Assembly (NCBI RefSeq): GCF_000284335.1
Contig: NC_017096.1
Coordinates: 434,001 to 498,000 of the forward strand
Length of the DNA: 64,000 nt
From: Caldisericum exile AZM16c01
GTDB taxonomy: Bacteria; Caldisericota; Caldisericia; Caldisericales; Caldisericaceae
Direction of reading: 5' to 3'
This document shows, one piece after another, positions 26,794 to 35,748 of the stretch. The notes under the pieces are model-generated. The model saw only the letters and a program-made list of their open reading frames with translations. It did not search any database and was not told the origin of the DNA. The translations under genes were made by a program, and so were the position numbers. Position 1 is the first letter of the stretch; every line of letters begins with the position of its first letter.

Positions 26794-27570
26794 ATGAGGA
26801 TAGTTTTCTTGGGAGATATTTTTGCAGAACCTGGAAGGACAGCCATAAAAGAAGGCCTTCCAAAACTTATTGAAGAGTATCATCCGCATATTGTTATAGC
26901 GAACGGAGAAAATGCAGCACATGGTGCTGGTATTACATATGAAATTGCACTTGAACTTCATTCATATGGCATTGATGTAATCACTGGTGGAAATCACTCC
27001 TTTGACAAAAAGGTGCTCTGGGAGAAATTTTCGCTTCTTCCTTATTTGTTGCGTCCTGCAAACTTTCCTCAAGGTGCATTTGGTAAAGGTTATGTTGTCA
27101 TCGAAAAGAAAGATTTTAAAGTAGCAGTTTTGAACTTACAGGGGCGCGTTGAGATGCAACCGATTGACTCACCTTTTTCAGTAGGCGACAAAATAGTCGA
27201 GGAGTTAAGAAAAACAACACCATATATCATTGTTGACTTCCACGCTGAAGCAACTGCAGAGAAGGAAGCAATCGGCTTTTATTTTGATGGCAGAGTTTCT
27301 GCAGTTGTTGGCACGCACACGCATGTGCAAACGGCTGATGAAAGGATTCTTCCAAATGGTACTGCCTATATTACTGATGTAGGAATGTGCGGAGTTGAAG
27401 ACTCTGTAATTGGTCTTGATAAAGAGGTTGCCTTAAAAAGATTTATTACAGGGATGCCTTGGAATTTTGAGCCTGCAAAAGGAAACGCCATTTTGAATTT
27501 TGTTGTGATTGACATAGAGCCATCAGGTAGGGCAACACAAATTCTAAGAGGAAAGTGGAAAAAGATTTAA
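26794..27570 (+). CDS. ymdB: YmdB/TIGR00282 metallophosphoesterase
   Basis: A 258-residue dimetal phosphoesterase; the Bacillus homologue hydrolyses 2',3'-cyclic nucleotides. Metal motifs: GDIFAEPGRTAIKEGLP (Asp), ANGENAAHGAGIT (Asn-Glu), GGNHSFDKK (Asn-His), DFHAEATAEKEAIG (His), GTHTHVQTADE (two His). SD AAGGAGA precedes the ATG. Overlaps cca by 16 bp. Confidence 0.92.
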   Translation: MRIVFLGDIFAEPGRTAIKEGLPKLIEEYHPHIVIANGENAAHGAGITYEIALELHSYGIDVITGGNHSFDKKVLWEKFSLLPYLLRPANFPQGAFGKGYVVIEKKDFKVAVLNLQGRVEMQPIDSPFSVGDKIVEELRKTTPYIIVDFHAEATAEKEAIGFYFDGRVSAVVGTHTHVQTADERILPNGTAYITDVGMCGVEDSVIGLDKEVALKRFITGMPWNFEPAKGNAILNFVVIDIEPSGRATQILRGKWKKI

Positions 27571-28637
27571 GGAATATTGTTCTATTAATACCCCAAAGAA
27601 TAAAAAACCTCTTTAATTTAGGTAGAACATATTTAGTTGGAGGTGCAATAAGGGATTTCTTGCTTCAAAAAGCGTTTTTCGACTTTGATTTTGTTATCCC
27701 GAAAGATGAGTTTGCCTTTGTTAGTGCAAAACTTGAAAACGAAAATCTTAAATATATTCTCTTAAATAGGGAAATGTTTCCACTGTATAGAGTTTTTCTT
27801 GACCACTTTACTTTTGATTTTACTTACTATGAGGATATTGAAAGCGATGTTCAAAAAAGGGATTTTACGATAAATGCAATCTATTTAAATTTAGGGAATT
27901 TAGAGATAATCTCTCATCCAAGTTCATTTGACGATATTAAAAATGGACTTTTAAGAGTGTGTTCGGGAAACTCAATAAAAGATGATCCAGTCCGTTTTAT
28001 GAGGGCATTTAGATTTCTATCACAGTATCAGCTAAAAATTGAAGAGAATACAAAAAATATAATCAAAGATTCTAAAGATTTATACTTCGGTGTTAAAAGA
28101 GAGCGAGCAAGGGTTGAATTGTTGAAGTTCTTAAAGAACAATACTGATAATATTAAAAATGCGTTAATGCAAGTTTTTGATGATTTTGATTTTTCGTTTG
28201 CAAGCCGTATCCGTTATGGAGAAAACCTTCCGGAACTTCAAAAAAATTTAAATAAGGATTCAAAATACATTGATCTCCTCAAAGCCTACTTTCTGCGGTG
28301 CAAATATCCACAGTTTTTATTTGGCCTAACGGAAAAAGAATTAGAGTATATAAAATTTATGGATGTAATGGTTGGTGCAGATTTTAAAAGTCTCTTTGAG
28401 GCATTTTATCGAAAGAAGAATAAGTTTGAGTTTTTACTGTTGAATATTGTTGCAAATTTTGATGAGGAAGAGATCAAAAAATACATTGAAGTTGTAAGAG
28501 CGTGGAGGAAAACAAAAATAAAGTTTAGTGAAGTCGAAATGTTTGCAAGAGTAAACAATATTTCAATTAGTGATGCCTACAAGGAAGTTTTGAAGGGAGA
28601 GTTTAAGAAAATATATGAGAACATTTGCCATAGTTAA
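27555..28637 (+). CDS. cca: tRNA nucleotidyltransferase/poly(A) polymerase family protein
   Basis: A 360-residue class II nucleotidyltransferase. Motifs: TYLVGGAIRDFLL (GG motif), FDFDFVIPK (catalytic DxD), KRDFTINAIYLNL and DDPVRFMRAFRFLSQYQLKI. The C-terminal half is short and divergent and lacks an HD domain. It could be a CCA-adding enzyme, an A-adding enzyme or a poly(A) polymerase; sequence alone does not settle this. It starts with GTG inside ymdB and its end overlaps miaB by 23 bp. Confidence 0.82.
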   Translation: MEKDLRNIVLLIPQRIKNLFNLGRTYLVGGAIRDFLLQKAFFDFDFVIPKDEFAFVSAKLENENLKYILLNREMFPLYRVFLDHFTFDFTYYEDIESDVQKRDFTINAIYLNLGNLEIISHPSSFDDIKNGLLRVCSGNSIKDDPVRFMRAFRFLSQYQLKIEENTKNIIKDSKDLYFGVKRERARVELLKFLKNNTDNIKNALMQVFDDFDFSFASRIRYGENLPELQKNLNKDSKYIDLLKAYFLRCKYPQFLFGLTEKELEYIKFMDVMVGADFKSLFEAFYRKKNKFEFLLLNIVANFDEEEIKKYIEVVRAWRKTKIKFSEVEMFARVNNISISDAYKEVLKGEFKKIYENICHS

Positions 28638-29892
28638 TTTTGGGTGCCAGATGAACGAATACGAAAGTGAAAAATTTAGAGAGGTTTTCTATGACTTTGG
28701 ATTAAGTGAAGTTTCGAATATTGAAGAAGCAGACATCGTCCTTTTTAATAGTTGTGCTGTGCGTGAAAAATCTGAGCAAAAACTCATAAGTTCTGTGGGA
28801 TACGCTCGCTCTCTTTATGAAAAATTCGGAAGACCATATGTGATTGTGACAGGATGTGTTGCATCAATTAGAGAAAAACGAATCAAGGAAGTTGCACGTG
28901 ATAGCCTTCTTGTGCTTTCGAAGGGTTATGAACTTATTTACGAACGTGTTGAAGAGTTACGAAACGAACTTTCGAAATACCTAAAACAATCTTCATCAGA
29001 GCGTATTAGTGAAGGTGGTGGAGTTTTTGCTTATGTGCCAGTTATTTTTGGCTGCAATAGTTTTTGCACGTATTGTATAGTGCCTGCAACCAAAGGGCGT
29101 GAAAAGTCAAGACCGTTAGAAGACATAATTGAAGAAGTTAAAAATCTTGTTAATTCAGGCGTAAAAGAAATTGTGTTGTTAGGGCAAAACATTAATCACT
29201 ATGGCTATGATTTTGGAAACAAAAATGGTTTTATTGAACTACTTGAAGCAGTTAGTCGTGTGCCTAATTTAAAAAGACTACGTTATCTTACGCCACATCC
29301 TGCGTATTTTACGAAGGAACTTATTAAAAGGATGAGACAAGTTGAAATTTTAATGCCACATTTCCATTTACCAGTGCAATCGGGTTCAAACAAAATACTT
29401 TCGCTTATGAAGAGAGAATACACGCAAGAACAGTATCTTGGAATCATAGAAACAATAAAAGAGGAATTCCCAGAAGCTGCAATCACAACGGATATTATTG
29501 TTGGCTTTCCACAAGAAACAGACAGAGATTTCCTTGAGACCGTTGAACTTGTAAAAACTGTTAGGTTTGATAAAAGTTTCATTGCTGCATACTCAAAACG
29601 CCCAAACACACCTGCGGCAACGATGGATGGACAGATCGATACAAAGGTAAAAAAAGAACGCCTCAATTATCTTCTCAAAGTGCAAAACGAGATAAGCCTT
29701 GAAAAGAATAAGACATATATTGGCAAAACTTACGATGTGCTCGTCGAAAATGTTAGGGAAAACATAGCCTTTGGAAGAATTCCACAGGATAAACTTGTTA
29801 TCTTTGATAATAGTTCTGAAGTGCGCCCAGGTGACCTTGTCAACGTCCTCATAACTGATGCCGACTTTATACATCTCAAAGGAAAAAGGTAA
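28615..29892 (+). CDS. miaB: tRNA-2-methylthio-N6-dimethylallyladenosine synthase MiaB
   Basis: A radical SAM methylthiotransferase acting at A37 of tRNAs that read UNN codons. The N-terminal UPF0004 domain supplies three cluster cysteines (NFGCQMNEYES, FNSCAVREKSEQ, VTGCVASIREK). The radical SAM domain has GCNSFCTYCIVPATKGREKS (CxxxCxxC). A TRAM domain ends the protein (425 residues). The i6A37 substrate is made by MiaA at 33318 on this window. Confidence 0.95.
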   Translation: MRTFAIVNFGCQMNEYESEKFREVFYDFGLSEVSNIEEADIVLFNSCAVREKSEQKLISSVGYARSLYEKFGRPYVIVTGCVASIREKRIKEVARDSLLVLSKGYELIYERVEELRNELSKYLKQSSSERISEGGGVFAYVPVIFGCNSFCTYCIVPATKGREKSRPLEDIIEEVKNLVNSGVKEIVLLGQNINHYGYDFGNKNGFIELLEAVSRVPNLKRLRYLTPHPAYFTKELIKRMRQVEILMPHFHLPVQSGSNKILSLMKREYTQEQYLGIIETIKEEFPEAAITTDIIVGFPQETDRDFLETVELVKTVRFDKSFIAAYSKRPNTPAATMDGQIDTKVKKERLNYLLKVQNEISLEKNKTYIGKTYDVLVENVRENIAFGRIPQDKLVIFDNSSEVRPGDLVNVLITDADFIHLKGKR

Positions 29893-29954
29893 AGTTTTAA
29901 ATCCACTACTTTTATCATTCAAAAGCCAGATGAGAGGAATCTCCTTAGTTTATA

Positions 29955-29986
29955 TTAGAGGGGGACTTACGATTCTCCCCCTCTAA
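29955..29986. repeat. Palindromic intergenic repeat, perfect 11-bp stem
   Basis: TTAGAGGGGGA (29955-29965), 10-nt loop, TCCCCCTCTAA (29976-29986), followed by CTCCCCCT. Related copies lie at 30063-30093, about 49239-49270, 49330-49361 and about 49586-49616. Loops differ while stems are kept. Confidence 0.85.
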
Positions 29987-30019
29987 CTCCCCCTAAAACA
30001 GAATACTTTTATTTTGTTA

Positions 30020-30053
30020 GTCATTCCGAAGTGGCGAAGCCACGAGGAATCTC
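30020..30053. repeat. GTCATTCCGAA-type intergenic repeat
   Basis: GTCATTCCGAA, then a small hairpin GTGGC-GAA-GCCAC, then GAGGAATCT. At about 49203-49232 the same frame has a different hairpin (GGCT-TT-AGCC), and at 51532-51560 a third variant. The stems differ but still pair. Confidence 0.7.
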
Positions 30054-30108
30054 CTCCTTTAATAGAAGGGGATTAACAAGGCTCCCCCTCTAACTCCCCC
30101 TGAAAAGA

Positions 30109-30236
30109 GGAGATGCCTCAGAAAGTCATTTCGGCATGACTACAAGATAATTGTGTTATTGGGGGAGTACTGAGGGGGGTATTTTACCTCCTCAGATTTT
30201 GAGTCATGTCGAGCGAAGCGAGACATCTCCTCAGTT
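30109..30236. repeat. 128-bp dispersed repeat, copy A
   Basis: Begins GGAGATGCCTCAGAAAG and ends CGAGACATCTCCTCAGTT. Copy B (49456-49582) differs by only a few bases around the GGGGGTATTT segment. It contains internal inverted segments (CTGAGGGGGG ... CCTCCTCAG). Confidence 0.9.
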
Positions 30237-30488
30237 TCATTAGAAATTGGCGCATCTCCTTTTCAACTAATTGAAATGATTATTTGGTGGTTTTGAGGGG
30301 AAAATGCTTTCCTCAAATTTTTAGAACTCTTTACATTTATTTTAGGTAATAACCAATTGAAGGTGGAGATGCTCTTTCTAACTTTTCTCCTGAAAAGTAG
30401 AAAACTCCCTTAAAAGTCTTCCATACAACACTGTTTGGGGCACTGAATAGGTGGGTCCATAAAAAAACTTCTCTGTGGACTACTTTCA

Positions 30489-30980
30489 CTATAATTTGAA
30501 TAGTTTTGACTCCAAATTTTCTCTGATGTCTTCGGGGAGCGTGTCAATAAATTTATTGGTTACCTTATAGTAGATTTTCCCTTCGAAGAATTCTTTTTCA
30601 ATATAGCCCAGTTTTAGAAGTTCATTTATAACTCTTGTACTATTTACACCTCGAATTTTATCTATTTCATCTTTAGTTCTTTTCTTTTTAAGAATTAGTC
30701 CAATGACCTCAATGAGATTCCTTGATAAAGTTATCTTTTTCTTTTTAATGAATTTTTCAAAAAACCTTCGGTAAGTTTGATTTGGCACCATTTGAACTTT
30801 ATTCTTTTCGAATGCAATATTTATACCTGTCCCTTTGAGGTTATTTTCAAGTTCTGAAAGAAGTTCAAGGATGCTTCCCTTATCAAGCCCGAGGGTTGAT
30901 GCAATTTTCTCAATCTTTACAGGCTTAGGTGATACGAACAAAATTGATTCAATTGCGTAAAGATACTCTTCCCTCTTCAT
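30489..30980 (-). CDS. scpB: Segregation and condensation protein B
   Basis: A 163-residue kleisin-associated protein with two winged-helix domains: EYLYAIESILFVSPKPVKIEKIA at the start and LIEVIGLILKKKRTKDEIDKIRGVN in the second. It partners with ScpA and SMC in chromosome condensation. It overlaps the scpA end by 32 bp and is the last gene of the M50-trpS-scpA-scpB operon. Confidence 0.9.
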   Translation of the reverse strand: MKREEYLYAIESILFVSPKPVKIEKIASTLGLDKGSILELLSELENNLKGTGINIAFEKNKVQMVPNQTYRRFFEKFIKKKKITLSRNLIEVIGLILKKKRTKDEIDKIRGVNSTRVINELLKLGYIEKEFFEGKIYYKVTNKFIDTLPEDIRENLESKLFKL

Positions 30981-31575
30981 TGAGCCTCAAAATAATTGGT
31001 GAAAAATGATCTTCCTGTAATATTCTTAAAAATTTGTTTTTTGCAAGGATAAGCACGGCAAGAAATGTTGCAATAACTTCTATTTTTGAATTACATTCCT
31101 CGATTAATTTCTTAAAATCAATTTCTACAAATTGTGTAAGTTTTTTCTTGAGTTGTTCAATGATTTCAGCAACTGAAACCTGCTGCACGGGGATTGTTTT
31201 ATTTTCATAGTACTTTTCTCTTTGGAGAACTTCTTTTACAATTTTCTCAAGACGTGAAACGGGGATCTCATTAGCTGAAACCTTTTCAACAAATGCTCTT
31301 TTTATTACTGTTTTTTCAACGGACTTTTCAAGCACATCAATAATATCGTCGATGTTTTCTTCTTGAAGCGTTTTCTTTCTTTGCTCTTTAAGTCCCAAAA
31401 GGTATAAAAGGAGTTCTGATTTTAATTCAAGGAGAGTTGCTAAAAGTAAAATCTTTTCGCTCAATTCAAAATCGTAAGACCCTTGAAGCTCGTTATCGAT
31501 GAGTTCTAAAATTGAGATGCTTAAAAGGTAATTTTTGCTTCTTTTTGCTTCACCAACAATCTCCTCAAGGCTCAT
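30949..31575 (-). CDS. scpA: Segregation and condensation protein A
   Basis: A 208-residue kleisin. The N-terminal part is abbreviated but carries LLSISILELID and the ELxxFLxxATxLxxxKSxxLL-like helix EKILLLATLLELKSELLLYL. The C-terminal winged helix reads FLAVLILAKNKFLRILQEDHFSPIIL. It bridges SMC heads. Short for the family (usually 230-260). Overlaps trpS by 4 bp. Confidence 0.88.
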   Translation of the reverse strand: MSLEEIVGEAKRSKNYLLSISILELIDNELQGSYDFELSEKILLLATLLELKSELLLYLLGLKEQRKKTLQEENIDDIIDVLEKSVEKTVIKRAFVEKVSANEIPVSRLEKIVKEVLQREKYYENKTIPVQQVSVAEIIEQLKKKLTQFVEIDFKKLIEECNSKIEVIATFLAVLILAKNKFLRILQEDHFSPIILRLNEEGRVSLRN

Positions 31576-32549
31576 TTCAGGTTCATCTTTGTGAGTGCTT
31601 CTTCAAGTGTTGCATTTGCAACCAAAGATGCAGCTTTACTACCTTCTTCAAAAATATCCTCAACTTTATCAATCTCATTTTTAAGTTGTTCTCGTTTTTC
31701 TCTTATCGGCCTCAAATATTCATTCAATTTATTTGCAAGATTTCTTTTGCATGCAACACAACCCAGTTCGCCAGATCTACACTCCCTTTCAATATCGTTT
31801 ACTTCCTCCTTGTTAAAAATCTTATGGTATGTAAATACATTGCACACTTCAGGGTGTCCTTTGTCATGAAGTTTAATTTTTTGCGGATCTGTAACTGCTT
31901 TCATTATTTTCTTTGTTGTATCTTCTTCTGTGTCTGAAATTTTTATATCATTTTCAAGACTTTTTGACATCTTCTTCCCATCAATTCCAGGGACATATGG
32001 AAATTCCGTAAGAAGGGCCTGTGGCTCTACAAAAAGTTCACCATAGAGGTAATTAAACCTTCTTACCATTTCTCTTGTCATCTCTAAGTGTGGTAATTGG
32101 TCTTTTCCAACCGGCACATATTTTGCCTTGTATAAAATAATATCAGATGCCATGAGTACTGGATACCCAAGAAGGCCATATGATGCATTTTCTTTTAGAT
32201 CAAGGTCTCTTATCATTTCTTTTACTGTTGGATTTCTTTCAAGCCATGAAACAGGCACTATCATTGAAAGAAGCAAATGTAAGTATGTGTGTGCAGGTAC
32301 CTTTGATTGGATAAAAAGGGTAGCCTTGTTTGGATCAACTCCTGAAGCAAGCCAATCAAGCATTACTGAGACCCTATTTTTCTTAAAGTCTTCCGTATGC
32401 TCGTAGTTTGTTGTAAGCACGTGTAAATCTGCGATAAAGAAATAGCTCTTGTATGTTTCCTGAAGTTTTTTGAGGTTGTCAATAACACCTACAAGGTGCC
32501 CTATGTGAAGTTCTCCCGTTGAGCGCATTCCAGTAACTACAACATCCAT
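31572..32549 (-). CDS. trpS: Tryptophanyl-tRNA synthetase
   Basis: A 325-residue class Ic synthetase. The N-terminal HIGH motif is in STGELHIGHLVG (residue 10) and the KMSKS loop is GIDGKKMSKSLENDI (about residue 195). The tail contains CVACKRN. No tryptophan-codon leader or T-box is seen upstream, and the gene lies 15 bp behind the M50 protease gene. Confidence 0.95.
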   Translation of the reverse strand: MDVVVTGMRSTGELHIGHLVGVIDNLKKLQETYKSYFFIADLHVLTTNYEHTEDFKKNRVSVMLDWLASGVDPNKATLFIQSKVPAHTYLHLLLSMIVPVSWLERNPTVKEMIRDLDLKENASYGLLGYPVLMASDIILYKAKYVPVGKDQLPHLEMTREMVRRFNYLYGELFVEPQALLTEFPYVPGIDGKKMSKSLENDIKISDTEEDTTKKIMKAVTDPQKIKLHDKGHPEVCNVFTYHKIFNKEEVNDIERECRSGELGCVACKRNLANKLNEYLRPIREKREQLKNEIDKVEDIFEEGSKAASLVANATLEEALTKMNLK

Positions 32550-32564
32550 TGTTTGCCTCCTATC

Positions 32565-33206
32565 TTAAAAGTGAATTTTACTAATGAGGTTTAGCATTGG
32601 TGAAACTGTCTTCATAAAGAAATAATTAAACCTGAAAAATGGAATTGATATGACAAGCACAAGGAATATGATGCCATAATAATTTAATGTATCGTCGTAA
32701 AGAAACCTAAGTGGATTTTTCGTTAAAGCAAATATGATTTTTGAGCCATCAAGAGGTGGAATTGGTATGAGATTAAAAATTGCAAGGTAAATACTTAAAA
32801 CAATAATGTACCTTACAAGTTCAACAAAGTATCCAAAGCCTGTTAGCACTATTGGATTAACGCTCATCCAGTTAAAAAGTGGGGCAAGCAAAAACGCAAT
32901 GATGATATTTGATAAAGGTCCTGCAAGCGAAACAAAAATCATACCTTTTCTTAAGTTTCTTAAGGCTGTAAAATCAACAGGCACAGGTTTTCCCCATCCA
33001 AATCTAAAAATAATAAGGGCAAGTAGTCCTATTGGATCTATGTGTTTTAGTGGGTTTAGCGAAAGCCTTCCTTCTTCTTTTGCTGTTACATCGCCCATTT
33101 TGTAGGCAACGTAGGCGTGCCCAAATTCATGTATTGTAAGCACAATTAACACTGCTGGAATAACGTATAACAATTCATTTATATATTGAACCATATTATT
33201 CACCAT
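32565..33206 (-). CDS. Site-2 protease family (M50) membrane metalloprotease
   Basis: A 213-residue polytopic membrane protein with the zinc motif HEFGH (IHEFGHAYVAYKMGD, residue 26) and the second metal ligand motif NLIPIPPLDGSKI (about residue 148). It has about five TM segments and no PDZ domain, like the small YwhC/Rv-type group usually found with trpS and scpA. It cuts membrane proteins; the substrate is unknown. Confidence 0.9.
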   Translation of the reverse strand: MVNNMVQYINELLYVIPAVLIVLTIHEFGHAYVAYKMGDVTAKEEGRLSLNPLKHIDPIGLLALIIFRFGWGKPVPVDFTALRNLRKGMIFVSLAGPLSNIIIAFLLAPLFNWMSVNPIVLTGFGYFVELVRYIIVLSIYLAIFNLIPIPPLDGSKIIFALTKNPLRFLYDDTLNYYGIIFLVLVISIPFFRFNYFFMKTVSPMLNLISKIHF

Positions 33207-33317
33207 TTTCTCATCTCCTAAGTTGTTTTGATATTATACTTAACAATTATACATATTAAACAAAATTTTAAAAACTTTGGTAATTTATTTTGAAAAAATC
33301 TTGTAAAATAGAAAGGT

Positions 33318-34226
33318 ATGGGAAACTTAGTTATTGTAATTCTTGGGCCAACTGCAACACATAAAAGTGAGGTTGGCATTGAACTTGCAAAAGAATTTCC
33401 ACTTGAGATTGTCTCAGCAGATTCAATGCAATTTTATAAGGGAATGGATATAGGTACCGCAAAGGTGCCAAGGGAAATAAGAGAAAAAATACCTCATCAC
33501 TTTGTTGATATCATTGATGTTAGTGAAGAATATAGCGTTAGTCAGTACAAAAGAGAATTCTTAAAGTTAAGCGAAGAAGTCTATGGTAGAAAAAAGATTC
33601 CACTTATTGTAGGTGGCTCTGGGCTCTATATAAGGGCAATTACGGAGAATTTCCCAGTGGAAGAGTCACCTTCTCCTGATACAGAATTGCGAAAGGCACT
33701 TTCAGAAAAATCCGTTGATGAGTTAAAGAAACTTGCAGAAAGTATCGATTTTGAGGCTGCTAATAAGGTTTTTGATAAGAAGCGTCTTATAAGGATAATT
33801 GAATATTACAATAAAACTGGTAAGAAAATTTCAGAAGTAAAAAACCCCGAAGGTAAATTCCAATTTTTAAAGATTGGCCTTGTAAAGCCAAGAGAGGTTC
33901 TCTATAAGGACATAGAAAATCGTGTCGATAGAATGGTCGAAATCGGGCTTATTGATGAAGTAAGAAGATTGAAAGAGATGTATCCATGTTGGTCAAAAAC
34001 TGCAAGACAAGCAATAGGCTACAAGGAAATTCTTGATTATCTTGAAGGAGTAATAACGCTTGAAGATGCAATTAAACTTATCAAGAAAAACACTCGCCAT
34101 TTTGCAAAAAGACAAATCACTTGGTTTAAAAAAGAGAAGAATGTTTTATGGTTTGACTCAACGAACCTTGAAAAGGTAGTAGATGAAATTAAAAGATTGG
34201 TAGGTGAATTTATAAATGAAAATTGA
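33318..34226 (+). CDS. miaA: tRNA dimethylallyltransferase
   Basis: A 302-residue enzyme that transfers dimethylallyl to A37 of tRNA. The P-loop is altered: ILGPTATHKSEVGIELA, where GPTAxGKT is usual, so the Gly before Lys is His here. Other motifs are normal: SADSMQFYKGMDIGTAK, VGGSGLYIRA, TRHFAKRQITWFK. A TAAAAT box lies only 8 bp upstream of the start. It overlaps the next gene by 11 bp. Confidence 0.93.
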   Translation: MGNLVIVILGPTATHKSEVGIELAKEFPLEIVSADSMQFYKGMDIGTAKVPREIREKIPHHFVDIIDVSEEYSVSQYKREFLKLSEEVYGRKKIPLIVGGSGLYIRAITENFPVEESPSPDTELRKALSEKSVDELKKLAESIDFEAANKVFDKKRLIRIIEYYNKTGKKISEVKNPEGKFQFLKIGLVKPREVLYKDIENRVDRMVEIGLIDEVRRLKEMYPCWSKTARQAIGYKEILDYLEGVITLEDAIKLIKKNTRHFAKRQITWFKKEKNVLWFDSTNLEKVVDEIKRLVGEFINEN

Positions 34227-35436
34227 AAACCATTTTATAGAATTGGGTAGGGATATAGAATCGTCCCTTAAAGAGTATTTTAAAGAAGTAGATTTAATCC
34301 GTGAAAAGAATTTTCTTAAAGTGCTTAATGCATTTCAGAGCGTTCACTTACACGATTCAGATTTTGGTTATACATCAGGCTATGGTTATAACGACATTGG
34401 GCGTGAAAAAATAGAATTAATTTTTGCAAAAATTTTCGGTGGAGAGGATGCAATAGTTCGTCCTCAGATAATCTCTGGCACACATGCAATCGCTATTACA
34501 CTATTTGGGTTATTGAGACCGGGAGACCTTCTTGTCTATGCAAGTGGAAAACCTTACGAAACAGGAGAGGGGATTATTGGCATTCGTGAAGTTGAAGGCT
34601 CACTTAAAGAATATGGTGTTAAATACGGTGAGTTTAATTTTAGGGATGGCTTTAATGAGGATCTAATAAGAGAGGCAAAGGTTGTTGTTTTTCAACGGTC
34701 AAAAGGCTATACTTTTTCCGATTCAATATCGATAGACGAACTTGAAAATGCAATAAAAATTGTAAAAGCAGTAAATCCTAACGCTATTGTGATGGTTGAT
34801 AATTGTTATGGCGAGTTTGTTGAGGAGAAAGAGCCAGGTGATATAGGTGCAGATATTATTGTTGGCTCTTTAATTAAAAATGCAGGTGCGGGAATTGCAA
34901 TTACTGGTGGGTATATCGTTGGGAGAAGAGATCTCATTAAAAAAATTTCTGCAAGAGTTACTGCACCTGGTGTTGGAAAGGAAATTGGACCTATGCTTGG
35001 ACTTACTCGAAATATCCTTCAGGGAATTTTCTTTTCACCACTTGTTGTGTCAAATGCAGTGAAAGGTGCTATATTTGCTTCAAAAATTTTTGAGGATGTA
35101 GGTTTCGAGGTAAAGCCGCGATATTTTGAAAAAAGAGCGGATATAGTACAGGCAATAAAATTTGGACGCGTTGATCTTCTTTTAAAATTTGCACAATCAA
35201 TTCAGAAATTTTCACCTGTTGATGCAGATGCCGAAATTGAGTCTGCTCCGCTTCCAGGATACGAAAACAAAATTATTATGGCTGCAGGGACGTTTGTTCA
35301 AGGGTCATCGATTGAGTTATCTTGCGATGCGCCGATGATTCAACCCTATATTGGCTACCTTCAAGGTGGTATATATTACGAACATACTAAATATGCAAGT
35401 TTATATGCACTTCAGGAAATTTTAAAAATTTTATAA
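34216..35436 (+). CDS. Methionine gamma-lyase-like (aluminium resistance) PLP protein
   Basis: A 406-residue fold-type I PLP protein of the Met_gamma_lyase/YnbB group. Motifs: SGYGYNDIGREKIE, RPQIISGTHAIAI, NPNAIVMVDNCYGEFVE and the PLP lysine region IVGSLIKNAGAGIAITGGYIVG. In Bacillus it lies in miaA-hfq-ynbB; here it follows miaA directly and hfq is missing. Its in vivo reaction is not known. Confidence 0.88.
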   Translation: MKIENHFIELGRDIESSLKEYFKEVDLIREKNFLKVLNAFQSVHLHDSDFGYTSGYGYNDIGREKIELIFAKIFGGEDAIVRPQIISGTHAIAITLFGLLRPGDLLVYASGKPYETGEGIIGIREVEGSLKEYGVKYGEFNFRDGFNEDLIREAKVVVFQRSKGYTFSDSISIDELENAIKIVKAVNPNAIVMVDNCYGEFVEEKEPGDIGADIIVGSLIKNAGAGIAITGGYIVGRRDLIKKISARVTAPGVGKEIGPMLGLTRNILQGIFFSPLVVSNAVKGAIFASKIFEDVGFEVKPRYFEKRADIVQAIKFGRVDLLLKFAQSIQKFSPVDADAEIESAPLPGYENKIIMAAGTFVQGSSIELSCDAPMIQPYIGYLQGGIYYEHTKYASLYALQEILKIL

Positions 35437-35515
35437 AACAAAATTGATTTTGAATACTAATTTTATTGACAAAAATTTGACTTAAAAAATTCTTAAAGAA
35501 ATTGCATAAAGACTA

Positions 35516-35543
35516 TTGCATTTTTTACAATTTTTGATATAAA
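35516..35543 (+). promoter_or_regulatory. Promoter of the speD-speE-mtaD operon
   Basis: TTGCAT (35516-35521), 16-bp spacer, TATAAA (35538-35543). Transcription would start near 35550, leaving a leader of about 200 nt before speD. Confidence 0.6.
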
Positions 35544-35549
35544 TACACC

Positions 35550-35748
35550 GATAAGGTTATACACCTTACCACCTCCCTGCAAAAAGCGCTCTTGCTTAAA
35601 GAGTGGCTACGCAGGAAATTTAAAAGGAGAAGGACAACTCCTTAAAAAACCCTACGGCTGGACTGGTCGGATGTTATGCCTGTGTAAACAGGAAGCCCCT
35701 CGTTAAGCAGGGTGGCTGTCACTAATTCTTTGGAAGGGGGTGGCTGAA
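35550..35748 (+). promoter_or_regulatory. Structured 5' leader of speD, candidate cis-regulatory RNA
   Basis: A GC-rich island in AT-rich DNA that folds into several helices. They are AAGGT/ACCTT (35553-35567), CCTGC/GCAGG (35576-35580 with 35611-35615) enclosing CTCTT/AAGAG, AAGGAG/CTCCTT (35624-35643), and a nested set ACCCT/AGGGT (35649-35653 with 35709-35713), GGCT/AGCC, CCTGT-GTAA-ACAGG. None ends in a U-tract, so any control would be translational or by an unlisted class. I do not recognise a known riboswitch. An 11-codon ORF (35671-35706, MLCLCKQEAPR) lies inside. Confidence 0.55.

Larger units (their letters stand above)
29893..30488. other. Intergenic repeat mosaic between miaB and scpB
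   Basis: About 600 bp without a gene. It holds two copies of an 11-bp TTAGAGGGGGA-type hairpin (29955, 30063), a GTCATTCCGAA...GAGGAATCT element with its own GTGGC/GCCAC hairpin (30020-30053), and copy A of a 128-bp repeat (30109-30236). The remainder to 30488 shows nothing I can interpret. Confidence 0.8.

Noticed and set aside
35650-35700. Guanidine-I (ykkC) riboswitch in the speD leader because of an ACTGGTC segment
   Set aside because: The conserved CCGAGAG and the later ACACGG and AAAGCCCGGGAG parts are missing.
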